Positions 11,336 to 21,470 of a DNA stretch of 64,000 bases are shown here, piece after piece (within the stretch, counting starts at the first letter, position 1; each line of letters opens with the position of its first letter). The notes under the pieces are model-generated. The model saw only the letters and a list, made by a program, of their open reading frames with translations, did not search any database and was not told the DNA's origin. Where the stretch lies: assembly GCF_004210375.1 (NCBI RefSeq), contig NC_134834.1, positions 142,137,009 through 142,201,008 of the forward strand. Direction: 5' to 3'. Source of the DNA: Tachypleus tridentatus. Taxonomy: Eukaryota > Arthropoda > Merostomata > Xiphosura > Limulidae. A program made the position numbers and the translations under genes.

Positions 11336-12087
11336 TAAGTTTTGTTCCGACCGCTTAAATAATCTATCAGGTACATTTTAAAACATGGTTTATTTTTTAT
11401 ATTTATATTGATTCCTTACTAAATAAATGATATAACGCTAATTTTAAAAACGTATTCCAGAGTCTTTATACAGTCAATGCACTTTTCAACTTCGTCTTTC
11501 TGAAATCTCGGTTTTTGAAAACTGTAAAACTTTTTTTTCCGGCACCAATAATTAAACTTATATACTTTAATTTAATTTTTAACTAGTAAGAAACTGACTG
11601 GGAAATATAAACACAAGAAAGTGAAAACGTAAAACAGGATGCGGGGAAAGAGAAACTTTAAGGAATAACATTTCTCGTTGTCAGTAATGTTTTAACGTAC
11701 TAAATTTAAACTATTTCTAATATTTTGATTTAATGCTGTGTAAGAAATATTCCCCTAAACTGTATAGCCATTTTCATTCCAGAAAAGATTGTGCATGTAC
11801 TTTTGCATGCTTGGTAATAGGCAGATTACATCTGGACTGTGGTTTTCAGTAGAATTTACGTTTCTGTTTATGTCTTGTTGAACTGCCACAATGGTACTTG
11901 AAATAGTGACATAAGTATTTTATTTCGTTTTTGGACACCATGTGTTTGACAAGCAGTTCCAAAGTGTGAAAATTAATATTTGATAAAACAAGTGTTACGA
12001 TGGAGTATAACTTACCTATTAATCGCTTCCACTATTCATTCGAGATTTCCTCTGGTGTTTGATAAAATACTCAATTACCACAAAGCA
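11336..12087. other. Non-coding stretch, nothing recognised
   Basis: AT-rich DNA without an exon-like frame or clear repeat. Confidence 0.4.
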
Positions 12088-12181
12088 TTTTTTCTTTTTT
12101 CATATGTTATATTCGTAGCTTTTCAATTACATTTTGTATCCTATAGCAAGCTACGAATATAACACATGAAAAGAGAAAAAA
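12088..12181. repeat. Long inverted repeat (hairpin), about 34 bp arms
   Basis: Left arm 12,088-12,121 and right arm 12,148-12,181 pair almost fully. Core words are GTTATATTCGTAGCTT and its complement AAGCTACGAATATAAC. The loop is about 26 bp. It resembles a very small MITE or a decayed hairpin repeat. No conserved ribozyme core was seen inside. Confidence 0.7.
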
Positions 12182-12947
12182 TTGAAGACTTCGATGTTTT
12201 AATTTATTAACTGAAAAAAGCAAAACAATCCTCCAATAAAATTTACATATTAGTTTAGATATGATAATGTACTCTAATAAAGCCAGGGAGTGTAACTTTT
12301 ACTTTATTTTTTTTATTTATTTGCATTGTATTAACATACACTAGAAAGAAAATCTGTTTTTTTGAAATTCTTTTTACGTACTTAACGGCATTAAATTGAA
12401 ATTGTGATATATAAATTAGTGAAATACATTGTTATAAGTAACATTAGAATATATTGGGGTTTTATTTATTAGTAATTTAGGTTTGAAATGTTTTCTTTCA
12501 AGCTGACATGCTGTTATTCATAGCGATGTGAGTGACGGTGATGCTATTGAAAATTTTATTGTACTCAAAACGTTCTAATGGTGATGAATTTGTTCCGTAA
12601 GCAAGACTTACTATATTATTTCTCTATCATTACTTTCTTAAACGGTGCTTGTTATACTATTTACTATGATAAATGTCATTACTCTTTAATTATTTATTAT
12701 TAAGATTACTTTGCACTGTTAGTTTAAAATACATGTTTAGGACTAACCTAAATATTTCCAGCTTGCCGAATCTCGTGAGATATTATTGAGTTTACGCCCG
12801 AGACGAACTTCAACAAAGACGGTACCCAACTGCTGAAATCAATTCTAAACTTGATAAGTAGAAAGACAAGAAAATTATACTCAATTAGCTATGCCGGGTT
12901 GATTTTCAGTTTTGCTCTGAGCGCACAGCTTATTCTGATTGAACGCT
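12182..12947. other. Non-coding stretch, nothing recognised
   Basis: AT-rich with short homopolymers and no supported feature. Confidence 0.4.
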
Positions 12948-13130
12948 ATTATTATTATTTTATTTCTTTAAATTAATTAAATTTATGTGTCATTTACTTT
13001 CTATTACTGCCATGTAGGATAAAACTACTTTAAAAATTATTATTTTATTTCTTTAAATTAAATAAATATATGTGTTATTTACTTTCTATCTCTGCCAATT
13101 AGGATAAAACTACATTAAAAATTAAACAGG
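12948..13130. repeat. Tandem duplication, 85 bp unit, 2 copies
   Basis: TATTTCTTTAAATTA at 12,961 and 13,046 marks two close copies that continue through CATTTACTTTCTAT, TGCCA and GGATAAAACTAC. Confidence 0.8.
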
Positions 13131-13727
13131 AGTATTCAAACTAACTATAACTTACTACACATAATAATCTACACCAATGATCTTTTATGGTTTTTGAAAT
13201 CAGTTAAAGAAAACTAAATTGGGAAAAGTGAGAAGATTTCAGCTATAATATTACGAAGACTACTGACTTCTTTAGTTAAATTTTATGAAGGTTCTAGTTT
13301 GAATAAAGAGTTTTAAAATTAACAAAGAAAGAAGCATAATTAATTTTAAAATAACTGACCCAAGTCCACTGATAAAAACTATTTATTTAAGATCAGATAA
13401 TTTGTAACTAGGCAAATTTTGTATTACACTGGAAGGATTATGAACAAAACGTCAGTGGTGTTATTTTAAGTGACTTTATTTCCCTATCTCAGGAAGAGGA
13501 ATTTTTACGTAAAAGCTTACTATTCCAGTATTTAAGTAATTCTGAAAGAGGTGAAGAAAAAACGTATGTATATATATACCTTGCTTTCGAGCTCTTTGTA
13601 AAAATAGCCTCATACCTGCTAAAATATATAACTTACATAGCTTGTGTTTTCGCATTTTTTACTGAATTATTTCGTACTAAAAAGTGAACAGTATATGTTT
13701 CTGACAAATCATTGTGACAATATTATC
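13131..13727. other. 3' flank of LRR gene 1
   Basis: No coding sequence. A minus-strand AATAAA (TTTATT at 13,475-13,480) lies about 250 bp past the gene 1 stop codon and could be its polyadenylation signal. Confidence 0.4.
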
Positions 13728-13915
13728 TTATACATAGTGGATCCATGTTGGGCACAGATCTTCTAACTCAATGTCAGTTAATATTAGTCCAAAAAATTTC
13801 TCGCTTGAGGAACTATTTGTTGCTGAACCACGACATGTTGGAGGTATGAAATTTGCAGGTTTCTTTGGAACGTAGAGAATCCAGGAGACATTGCACTCAC
13901 AAGCGACATCATTAC
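13728..13915 (-). CDS. LRR gene 1, exon 4 (C-terminal cysteine cap)
   Basis: 188 nt after acceptor TTTTTTCTAG. It encodes NDVACECNVSWILYVPKKP, a later Cys in PPTCRG and a final Cys in LEDLC, then PTWIHYV and stop. The tail beyond the last Cys differs from that of gene 2. Confidence 0.87.
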
Positions 13916-16145
13916 CTAGAAAAAAAATGTTTTATTTGAAATTAACCAAACATTTCGAGACATTTAAAACGTAACAGAACACTGAGCTTTAAAATAATGT
14001 TGATGTATGTTATCTAAACATAAAACTACACAAATAATTGTTTACACTGTATCCGTGCAACGAGGAGATCGAATCCCAAATTTTAATTTCAAAGGCCCTG
14101 AAGCTTAATTATGAACTCTTATATATCTACGGTTATTAGGCAATATTAATTATGTATTTAAACCATTGAAGGAGTGAAGACAAATATGATTACGAAAAGG
14201 GAATGACTTTAAAATGACGATGCACGAACAAATTTAAATTACATAAAACACTTTAGTGAAATATTATAAAATAATTGATTGAAATATCTTGTTATAAAAT
14301 ATTTTATAAACTTTAGTGAAACATCTTGTTATAAAACACTAGTAAAATATCTTATTATAAAACACTTGAATGAAATATTTTATTATGAAACACTTTAGTA
14401 AAATATCTTATTATAAAATACTTGAGTGAAGTATTATAAAACATTTTAGCGAAATAGCTTGCTCTGTATTTAAATAGAAACAGTTTTATGATTATTTAAG
14501 GTAGTTATATTTGAGACAGATATGGCCTCACAGATATTTTAATATATACAGGTTAGATTAAATATCATTCAGGCTACTTAAAGTTCAGATAAAAGTCACA
14601 ATGGTTGAAATACATTGTCTTTGCACAAGTTAAATTTACAATTATTTACGATACTTACAGTTTACGTAAAGGTGAGTCAGTTGATTCCATACTGGTTGAA
14701 ATACATTTTTGTCTATCGTGGTTAGCTTGTTTCCTTGTAGGTAGACTTCACGAAGAGCTGGCATTCTTTCAAACATATGCAGTTCGAGTTCCACCAATTC
14801 GTTATCTCTGTAAACCATTCAACAATAAGAAATGTCTGTCTACAACGTGTTATTTCTGTAGAGTATTTAACAACATTAAATATCTTTATTTATGGCTTAT
14901 CTCTGTAGAACATTTAATAGCAGGTAATGTCCTTATCTACAGCTTGTTATCTCTGTAGAACATTCAACAAGTGATGTCTCTATCTACAGCTTGTATCTGT
15001 AGAACATTGAACAAGTAGTGTATTTATCTATATATCATTAACTCTATAATAACAAGTAATATTGTATGCACATATTATCTCTAAGAAAACAGATAATGTT
15101 TCTAAGTACATATTGTTATCCCCATAATAACAGGTAGTAATTTTATTTATATATTAGTATCCCTATAATAACTGGTAATGTTTTTATCAATAGGTTTTCT
15201 TAAAACATGTAATGACAGTTATTGTCATAAATTATTATATTTTTTTAGATTAATTTTTGAAATTCTTCACAAGTTTAAACGTTACCAAAGAGAAATAATT
15301 TTATAAATTGTACCGATACAAAAGAACTAAACAAAAAATATGTTTTAAAATGAAGTTATTTTTCTTTTTATGTTGTGTTTCGTTTTGCAGTATTTTTAAG
15401 GAAAATGTTTTCTTGAATCGGTAGCTATTCAAATGTCTAGAAAAAAAAATTACCTTAAGTTGATTATCCTTAGTTTACTTGCATCCGAGGGAAATGTGTT
15501 TCTTTCTATACGTTTGAAACCAACGCCACCTAGGTTAATAATTTCAAGTTTTGATAAATCTGACAACAGGTGAGTAATAGAAATTTCATCTACCTTGATA
15601 GCGCCTGATTTGCCAGTACAAGTAAAGCTCTTGATGTTAGGTATTCCTATATAATTTATGTTGCTGTCCAACAAACACATACTCCCTTCTATGGTTAGAG
15701 TTTGAAATAGAGAAAACTGTTGGTTTAATTGCTGAATTTCTGTAGCTTCTACCTTACCAACAGAAGATGTTACAACTGACAGTTCAGTTAGTGTCTTCTC
15801 TAAGCCCTCGAAGTCCTTCATCAAGTTTAAAGTTTCAATCGAAAATGATTTCAGCTCGATAGCCTTTATAGTTAGCCCCATGAAGAAATAACGACCAAAA
15901 GTAAATTTTTCTTCTGTTTTAGACATTGTGAGTTCAAGGCGACTGATACTGTATCCTCGAAAAGCCCACACAGGAATGTCTCCAAGTGTCTTGATTTTGC
16001 ACGATATGACAATTCCAGTTGTGCATGTACATTGTGGGTAAAGGTTTTCTTTAGGTGGACATCCTGATGAGGGATCAAATACTTGAAAAGTCAGCAATGT
16101 TGCAATAACTTTAGAATATATCGATACCTTGTGTCTGTAAAACAT
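13728..16145 (-). CDS. LRR gene 1: secreted leucine-rich-repeat protein, oplophorus-luciferin monooxygenase non-catalytic subunit-like
   Basis: Spliced minus-strand gene with coding exons 16,134-15,454, 14,807-14,659 and 13,915-13,728. All junctions are GT-AG: acceptors TTTTACAG, GGTTTACAG and TTTTTTCTAG, donors GTAATT and GTAAGT. Phases are 2 and 1. The exons join into about 338 residues plus the start. A hydrophobic N-terminus suggests secretion. A cysteine cap follows (C-x9-C-x-C-x7-C, after SSG), then a diverged LRR body (TLTIEGSMCLL, KLEIINLGG, KLRIINLRDNELVELEL, MPALREVYLQGNKL) and a C-terminal cap (CECNVSWILY...C...DLC) ending at TAA 13,728-13,730. An ATG at 16,143-16,145 is in frame but lies across the acceptor, so the true start may be in an unseen upstream exon. 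The family name reflects the cap-LRR-cap pattern; the ligand is unknown and luciferase activity should not be assumed. Confidence 0.85.
14241..14465. repeat. Minisatellite in gene 1 intron 3, about 33 bp unit
   Basis: Six or seven units built on AAATATCTTATTATAAAACA with an ACTTTAGTG linker. It fills about a third of the 743 bp intron between exons 3 and 4. Confidence 0.8.
14659..14807 (-). CDS. LRR gene 1, exon 3 (two LRRs)
   Basis: 149 nt, the same length as exon 3 of gene 2. It encodes DNELVELELHMFERMPALRE through WNQLTHLYVN, classic LRR spacing. The donor after AACT is GTAAGTAT. The plus-strand frame at 14,605-14,958 is its antisense shadow. Confidence 0.9.
14796..15200. repeat. Minisatellite carrying copies of the exon 3 splice acceptor (gene 1 intron 2)
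   Basis: Units start near 14,801, 14,849, 14,896, 14,946 and 14,991, then continue with decayed units to about 15,200 (step 45-50 bp). The first unit includes the genuine exon 3 boundary. Read on the minus strand, the others carry TTCTACAGAGATAA or close variants, that is, a 3' splice site followed by the first exon bases. The repeat therefore grew from sequence overlapping the exon edge. Confidence 0.8.
15454..16134 (-). CDS. LRR gene 1, exon 2 (N-cap and most LRRs)
   Basis: 681 nt. It enters after ATGTTTTACAG in phase 2 and leaves at AACTTAAG followed by GTAATT, phase 2. It encodes signal-like residues, the N-terminal cysteine cap and LRRs ending in RIINLR. The matching exon of gene 2 is 666 nt with the same phases and the same INLR ending. 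Confidence 0.88.
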
Positions 16146-16649
16146 TGTAAAACAAAGTCACTTTAAAAACATATTAAAGCTGAAACAAATTCCAAGAGAG
16201 AAATATCTAATTTCCATTGGTCTAAAACACTGTTGAGAACGAATATACTCAATGGATGATTTGTTTCAGTAATACTAAAACAAAAAAGAAATGGATTCAG
16301 CTTATCTTTTAAATTTGCATCTAAAAATTATACTTTAATAACTGTCTTTATTCCTTTGGGCAGTGCGAATCAATTTGAATTTTTTATTTTATTTTAGTAT
16401 CTATATAGTGATAAGTATTTTGGTAGTGTGAGAACTCACACTATTGATCTAACTTTTTCGTAAATAAGCAAAACCTCAAAACCGATTTCATGAAATAATA
16501 TAAAGCTGGTTGATTTTAGTAAACAAAGGGACTTGATAATAGAAAAATTAATTGGGGGGAAATAAAACTTGTTCTATATAAAAAAATATCATATTAGTAA
16601 CATTAACTACACGAAAACCTAATGTATTTCTTGAATTATTATAAGATAT
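16146..16649. other. 5' flank or intron 1 of LRR gene 1
   Basis: AT-rich with no confident exon 1. The upstream intron, if any, has an unknown length. Confidence 0.4.
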
Positions 16650-16775
16650 TTTGAATTGAACCCCCAGTGGGAAAGCGATAAGTTTCCGAACTTATAACGT
16701 TAAAGTTTTGGTGAAATTTCTCGATGTGAACACAACAAATAACCCAATATGGCTTTGCTCTAAAACAAACAAACT
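16650..16775 (+). mobile_element. SINE family B (second tRNA-headed family), diverged
   Basis: Order of landmarks: CCCCCAGTGGGAAAGCG, CGAACTTATAACGTTAAAG, a decayed B box, then CCCAATATGGCTTTGCTCTA and AAACAAACAAAC. Confidence 0.7.
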
Positions 16776-16874
16776 TCTTATAGCAGAAGAAAGACAGAAT
16801 TCTATTACAAAATGTTCATAAGAAAATTTGACTCATTGACTCACATACTAAAATTATGTATAGTATATTTACAA

Positions 16875-16995
16875 TTTGTTCCCAGGTGGCTCAGCAGTAA
16901 GTGTAAGGACTTATAACATTAAAAATTGAATCTCGATACCTGCATAGCACAGATTTGCTAATTGTGTCGTCTTACGTGTAACAACAATAAAACAA
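16875..16995 (+). mobile_element. SINE family B, diverged
   Basis: CAGGTGGCTCAGCAGTAAG, GGACTTATAACATTAAA, then TGCATAGCACAGATTTGC and a CAATAAAACAAAC end. Same layout as the 18,034 copy. Confidence 0.7.
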
Positions 16996-17089
16996 ACTAT
17001 ATAGGATTTATAAAACAGACTGTATTATAAGATAAAAATATCAATAACTGCTAATTATAATTACAGTTTATGTATTTTTTTCTTTTAAA

Positions 17090-17352
17090 ATCATGGTCAG
17101 GTGGGTTAAGGCGTTTGACTCGTAAGCTGAGAGTCGCAGGTTCGAATCTCGGTCGTACCAAACATGCTCGCCCTTTTAGCCGTGGGGGCGTTATAATGTG
17201 ATGGTCAATACCACTAGTCGTTGGTAAAAGTAGCCCAAGAATTGGCGATGGGTGGTGATGACTAGCTCTAATCTTACACTGCTAAATTAGGGACGGCTAG
17301 CGCAGATAGCCCTCGAGTAGCTTTGCGCGAAATTCAAAAGAAACAAACAAAT
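17090..17352 (+). mobile_element. SINE family A, near full length
   Basis: Head with B box GGTTCGAATCTC at 17,140, full body, a shortened CTAGCTCTAATC region and the tail TTTGCGCGAAATTC with AAACAAACAAA. Confidence 0.92.
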
Positions 17353-17429
17353 CTAAAATATTTTGTACGTACTATACATTCATATTTAAATATACTTTAC
17401 ATTTTCACTCAACTGTTTTCAATTTATTT

Positions 17430-17605
17430 GAAGTTATGATTAAATTCAATTATTGGAAATGTAATGTAAATGCTACCAAGTTACTATTAAATCATTTATG
17501 GAGTTAATATTAAAATCAGTTACTATAACTGTAATTCGGCTCTATCCAATTTATTTTGGAGTTAACATTAAAGACAATTATTGTAACTGTAATTTTCAAC
17601 ATGAA
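17430..17605. repeat. Minisatellite, about 75 bp unit, 2-3 copies
   Basis: Shared words GGAGTTAATATTAAA / GGAGTTAACATTAAA and ACTATAACTGTAATT / ATTGTAACTGTAATT. A more diverged first unit starts near 17,430. Confidence 0.6.
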
Positions 17606-18033
17606 GAGCACCTTATGAGCATAAAATAAATAGATAGAAAAATGTATAATTATTTGTAAACTCTTTATCGTAAATACCATGTTTATGAAGGTTCATCATG
17701 TTACAGTAAAAAATAAAATAAAAATTGTTAGTGTATTTTTGCAGCTTTTGAATAGTAAGCACCAAGTGTAAAGTTTACAGTTTAACATGAATATGAATCA
17801 AAATTATGAGATATTGTGGTGTTTAATGATTTGAAACAAGTGTACATCATAACCTGACATTATTTGAGCTACGTGTTTATTTTCTCACCTCTCAACGCAT
17901 TCGAGATTAATTTTGTAAAAATGTGGTAAATCATGCTTACATAATTTTAAGTAGTCGATATTTGTTACACGAAGAGTAAGTCGTATAAAGAAGTTTCAGC
18001 TAATTATTGAACCTATCAGCAGTATCACTGATG
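17606..18033. other. Non-coding stretch, nothing recognised
   Basis: AT-rich sequence without supported features. Confidence 0.4.
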
Positions 18034-18165
18034 CTGCCCCTCAGTGGTTCAGCGGTATGTCTCTGGACTTACAACGCTAAAAACCGGGTTTCGATCCCCG
18101 TGGTGGGCATAGCACAGATAGCCCATTGTGTAGCTTTGTGCTTAATTCAAAATAATAATAATAAC
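18034..18165 (+). mobile_element. SINE family B, best copy
   Basis: It begins GCCCCTCAGTGGTTCAGCGG (A-box-like), with GGACTTACAACGCTAAAA, a B box GGTTTCGATCCC and then CATAGCACAGATAGCCC and TGTAGCTTTGTGCTTAATTC, ending in an (AAT)n run. The head folds roughly like a tRNA, but the long tail and many copies mark it as a SINE rather than a tRNA gene. Its last ~45 bp closely match the family A tail. Confidence 0.88.
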
Positions 18166-18608
18166 AACAACAGCATCACTGATACCAACGTTGATGCTAC
18201 ACACCGTGATAAGTCATAAAATACTGCAGAAGGATATTCCTAAGAAAGCTGTAATAAAGAGTTCTATCATGTATCCAGGACAAGAGCTACAATATGTTAA
18301 GTAAACAAAGGAGAAATTGTCTATAATCTCAGATTAGATTTACGTTTAAGTCTGACTTTTAAATGATAATAAAATTTTGATTTATTAATATTATTTCAAA
18401 GAATAAACGAACTTTCATTGTTTATAGATTTACACTTTCTTACTGTGTGAAGTTTCCCCACAACTACTGTAGGTGGTTTTCTTTGCGTATAAACTAATAT
18501 TATAGTCGTTTATCTCTCGTAGTCTGCTTTGTCATTGTTTTTATCTGACTCATTCTCTTTATTTAAACTCAAGGACTATAAATTGTACAGAACCTTTACT
18601 TAATAGAG

Positions 18609-18876
18609 TGCACATTGGCCAAATGGTAAGGTTGTTTGTCTCGCAATATGAGGGTCATGCGTTCGAATACTGGACTCACTAAATATGCTTGTCCTTTCAG
18701 CAGTAGGGTAGTTATAATATGATGATCAATCCCACTATTCGTTGGTAATATAATAATACAAGAGTTGGAGGTGAGTGGTGATGACTAGCTGCCTTCTTTC
18801 TAGTCTTTCACTGCTAAATTATAGAAAGTTAACTCAGATAGCCTTTGTATAGCTTTGCGCGACATTTAAAACAAAA
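18609..18876 (+). mobile_element. SINE family A, diverged
   Basis: Head CATTGGCCAAATGGTAAGG, B box GCGTTCGAATAC, body with CCCACTATTCGTTGG and tail TTTGCGCGACATTT. Confidence 0.88.
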
Positions 18877-18944
18877 AGTTGTGATTTAACTTCCTTCGCT
18901 GCAGGAGAGGGCTAATGAAACTTAATAACGACTGACATAAACCT

Positions 18945-19050
18945 CTCAAGTACATCTACTGACTTACAACGCTACAATACGTGGTTCGAGTTCCCGTGGT
19001 GGACATAGCAGATAGACCAATGTGGCTTTTCTCTAATGCAAAACACGAAC
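18945..19050 (+). mobile_element. SINE family B, diverged
   Basis: GACTTACAACGCTACAA, GTGGTTCGAGTTCCCG, then GGACATAGCAGATAGACC and a GGCTTTTCTCTAA tail with AAACACGAACG. Confidence 0.72.
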
Positions 19051-19839
19051 GAATGGAATAAAATTAAGGCGTCCAGGAGAAAGTTGTTCTAATTTCCATC
19101 ACTTATTGTTATTACAACAACACTACGAAGAGATAAAGTTCTAAGATTCTATGGCAAACCAATCCAACGAAGACACAGAGATAGCAAATCATTAACTATT
19201 ATTAAGAAACACAAGGTATAAAATTAAGGTACAAGATCTAACTGTGAAGTTGTATAAAAGTACGATTCGTAGTGATAACTATTGTATTTCTATGACAACT
19301 AATAATTTATTTGTAGTTTTTGGAGCTAAGGAAGAAAAACATCCAAGTTGCTCTTGACGGAAGAGATTTATGAAATTGAAGTTAAAAATGGTCACTGCGA
19401 CTGTTGTTAGGGGTGTAGGTAAACAACACACATACATATCCTAAAGTTATCATTCTAATCTTTATAAAGGTCACATCTCTTTCTGTATACCACTACTTCT
19501 TAACAAAACCTGTGGACGGCTAGTTTAAGTGTAGAATGTTGTGATCTTTACCATTAATCTTATTCCTAAGTTTTACTTGCAAAATCCTGCAAATCTGTCC
19601 TTTACACAATTGCAGTTTATATTATCTCATAAGATACTTTTTACCCATTTTAAACCTTTAAGAAAAGCTAGCATTACTTTTCAGGGGTGATTAATTACCA
19701 CGCCTATAAGTGATTGCAGACAGCGGCGAATAGTTGGACTATACTACATTATTTTAGCAAAGGAAACCGGCAAGTTTGGGCTTAAAAGCAATACTGGAAA
19801 TTGTGGTTGTGGGTCGTTCACTTTCACTGTTTTAATATC
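19051..19839. other. Non-coding stretch, nothing recognised
   Basis: No exon-like frame or clear repeat. Confidence 0.4.
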
Positions 19840-20215
19840 AGAACACTAACCGTCGTTCCTGTTATGAACGACATTAAAGTTACTTTCAGTTATCTCTCAT
19901 CCGTGGTGTTAAACACCGTTTTCAGTCGATATTTCATTCGTTGCATTAACTGTCACTTTCGGTTTAACCCTCGTTTACAACACTAACCGTCATTATCAGT
20001 TCAGCTCTCCGTCACAACATTAACTGTCATTATCAGTTGAACCATCAGTCTTGTTATTAACTGTAACTTTCAATAGACTACTTATTCGTGCCATTAAACG
20101 TCACTTTTAGTCGATCCCTCATTGGTGGCATTAGCCCTCACTTTTAGTTGATACTTTATTCGCGTAATTAAATGTTTCTTTCAATTGAGCTCTCTTTGGT
20201 GGCATTATGACGGTA
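19840..20215. repeat. Minisatellite with exact 37 bp period, about 10 copies
   Basis: The word CATTAACTGTCACTTT or a variant starts at 19,907, 19,944, 19,981, 20,018, 20,055, 20,092, 20,129, 20,166 and 20,203, always 37 bp apart, with irregular units before. Sequence varies between units but length does not. Small frames across it are spurious. Confidence 0.88.
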
Positions 20216-21374
20216 TAATTCAATGGCTGTGACGTTGCAGTCATTCGACCCATTGTTAGTGGATTTAAACTAATCTGTGGAAGAGAGCACACTCTAGTTC
20301 CTCTACCAAATGTAATTGAAATTAACTCAGCTAATTCCTCACTGGAACTTATTCTCAAAAAACAGAGATGTACACTATACATCTAGATAAGGGACTATTT
20401 TACATAACTTACTTAGATGAATGTGTATACTGCATTTGATCGATTTTCCTGAACAGTATATTTTTTAATTGTACCAGAAATGATGTGATTTATTAAAATG
20501 TTAAGCAATAGTTAGGCACAGAAAAATAGTTGATAAACAAAACGGATAAATATTACTAAAGCGATTTTACTTTCAGCCATATAAATAAATGAAAATAGAC
20601 GCTTACTCTTTTCCTGCCATCTTGTCTTCGTCCAATCCACAGAGTAACGTCCTTGGCAACATTCGGTTAGGGATTTATAAACCATCAAAACAGGTGATAT
20701 AAACAAAATTTTCTATCTCTACCAAACCTATGACGCAAACTAGTTTATTGCGCAACGTGTTATTCAATTGTATTTTGTTCAAGGTAAATATCGAATGTTT
20801 TATCTACATATCCAGATGCTACATTCTCAATCATTTCATCGAAGACATTCGGGCACTTGGCATCTTCACATACATTTCTTAGAAAAATATCTTACGTTCT
20901 GTTTTCGAAAAAATAATGATTAAAAGGAATGCTAAGCTAAGATACTTACATAATAATTAATGTATTAAAAATAGAAACCAGCCCTAAGAAGATTTTCCAT
21001 ATTTCAATGTTTTTAAGTCACCATCTTCAGAAGTAAAACCTGAGGTTTGGTGAAGACTTATATAACTACATAACCATTTGCATTTCTACGCTAGAATAAA
21101 AACATACGTCCAATAGCTTATTTCTTCTAAATCTTGAACAAATTTTATTCAATACATTTTTTCATTATCTACTATTTTTATACTGTTTAAATTTCAACTC
21201 TGCTCTTCATTATCCATGCAAACCGTCTCTAAACTTTTATTACTCAAGTCTATAACATCAGACACGCCTGTCATAGGTTCTACTAAGACCAGCTCATTTA
21301 CTTCTTCCTCATTTTTATGTACCTTGACCCTAAATTTCTAATTTTTATATATTTGCTCAAGGTGTTCGTTTGTA
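20216..21374. other. Non-coding stretch with a weak hammerhead-like remnant
   Basis: Minus-strand CTGAAGA at 21,024-21,030 followed by TGGTGACTTAAAAAC is the only structured item seen. No gene is supported. Confidence 0.35.
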
Positions 21375-21470
21375 ATTAAGTATATTTGGCTCTCTGTGCT
21401 CTGCCAACCACGAGTATCGAAACCTGCTTTCTAGTATTGTAAGTCCGCAGACATTTCACAGTACTATTTA
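21375..21470 (-). mobile_element. SINE family B, diverged
   Basis: Minus-strand reading gives GTCTGCGGACTTACAATACT, CAGGTTTCGATACTCGTGG and then GGCAGAGCACAGAG, matching family B order. Confidence 0.7.

Noticed and set aside
14605-14958. Plus-strand 117-residue protein
   Set aside because: It is antisense to gene 1 exon 3 and then runs into the splice-site minisatellite.
15872-16078. Second minus-strand frame over gene 1 exon 2
   Set aside because: An alternative frame of the LRR exon with no domain.
18034-18110. A functional tRNA gene
   Set aside because: The cloverleaf-like head continues into a SINE body and occurs in many diverged copies. The family A heads were rejected as tRNA genes for the same reason.
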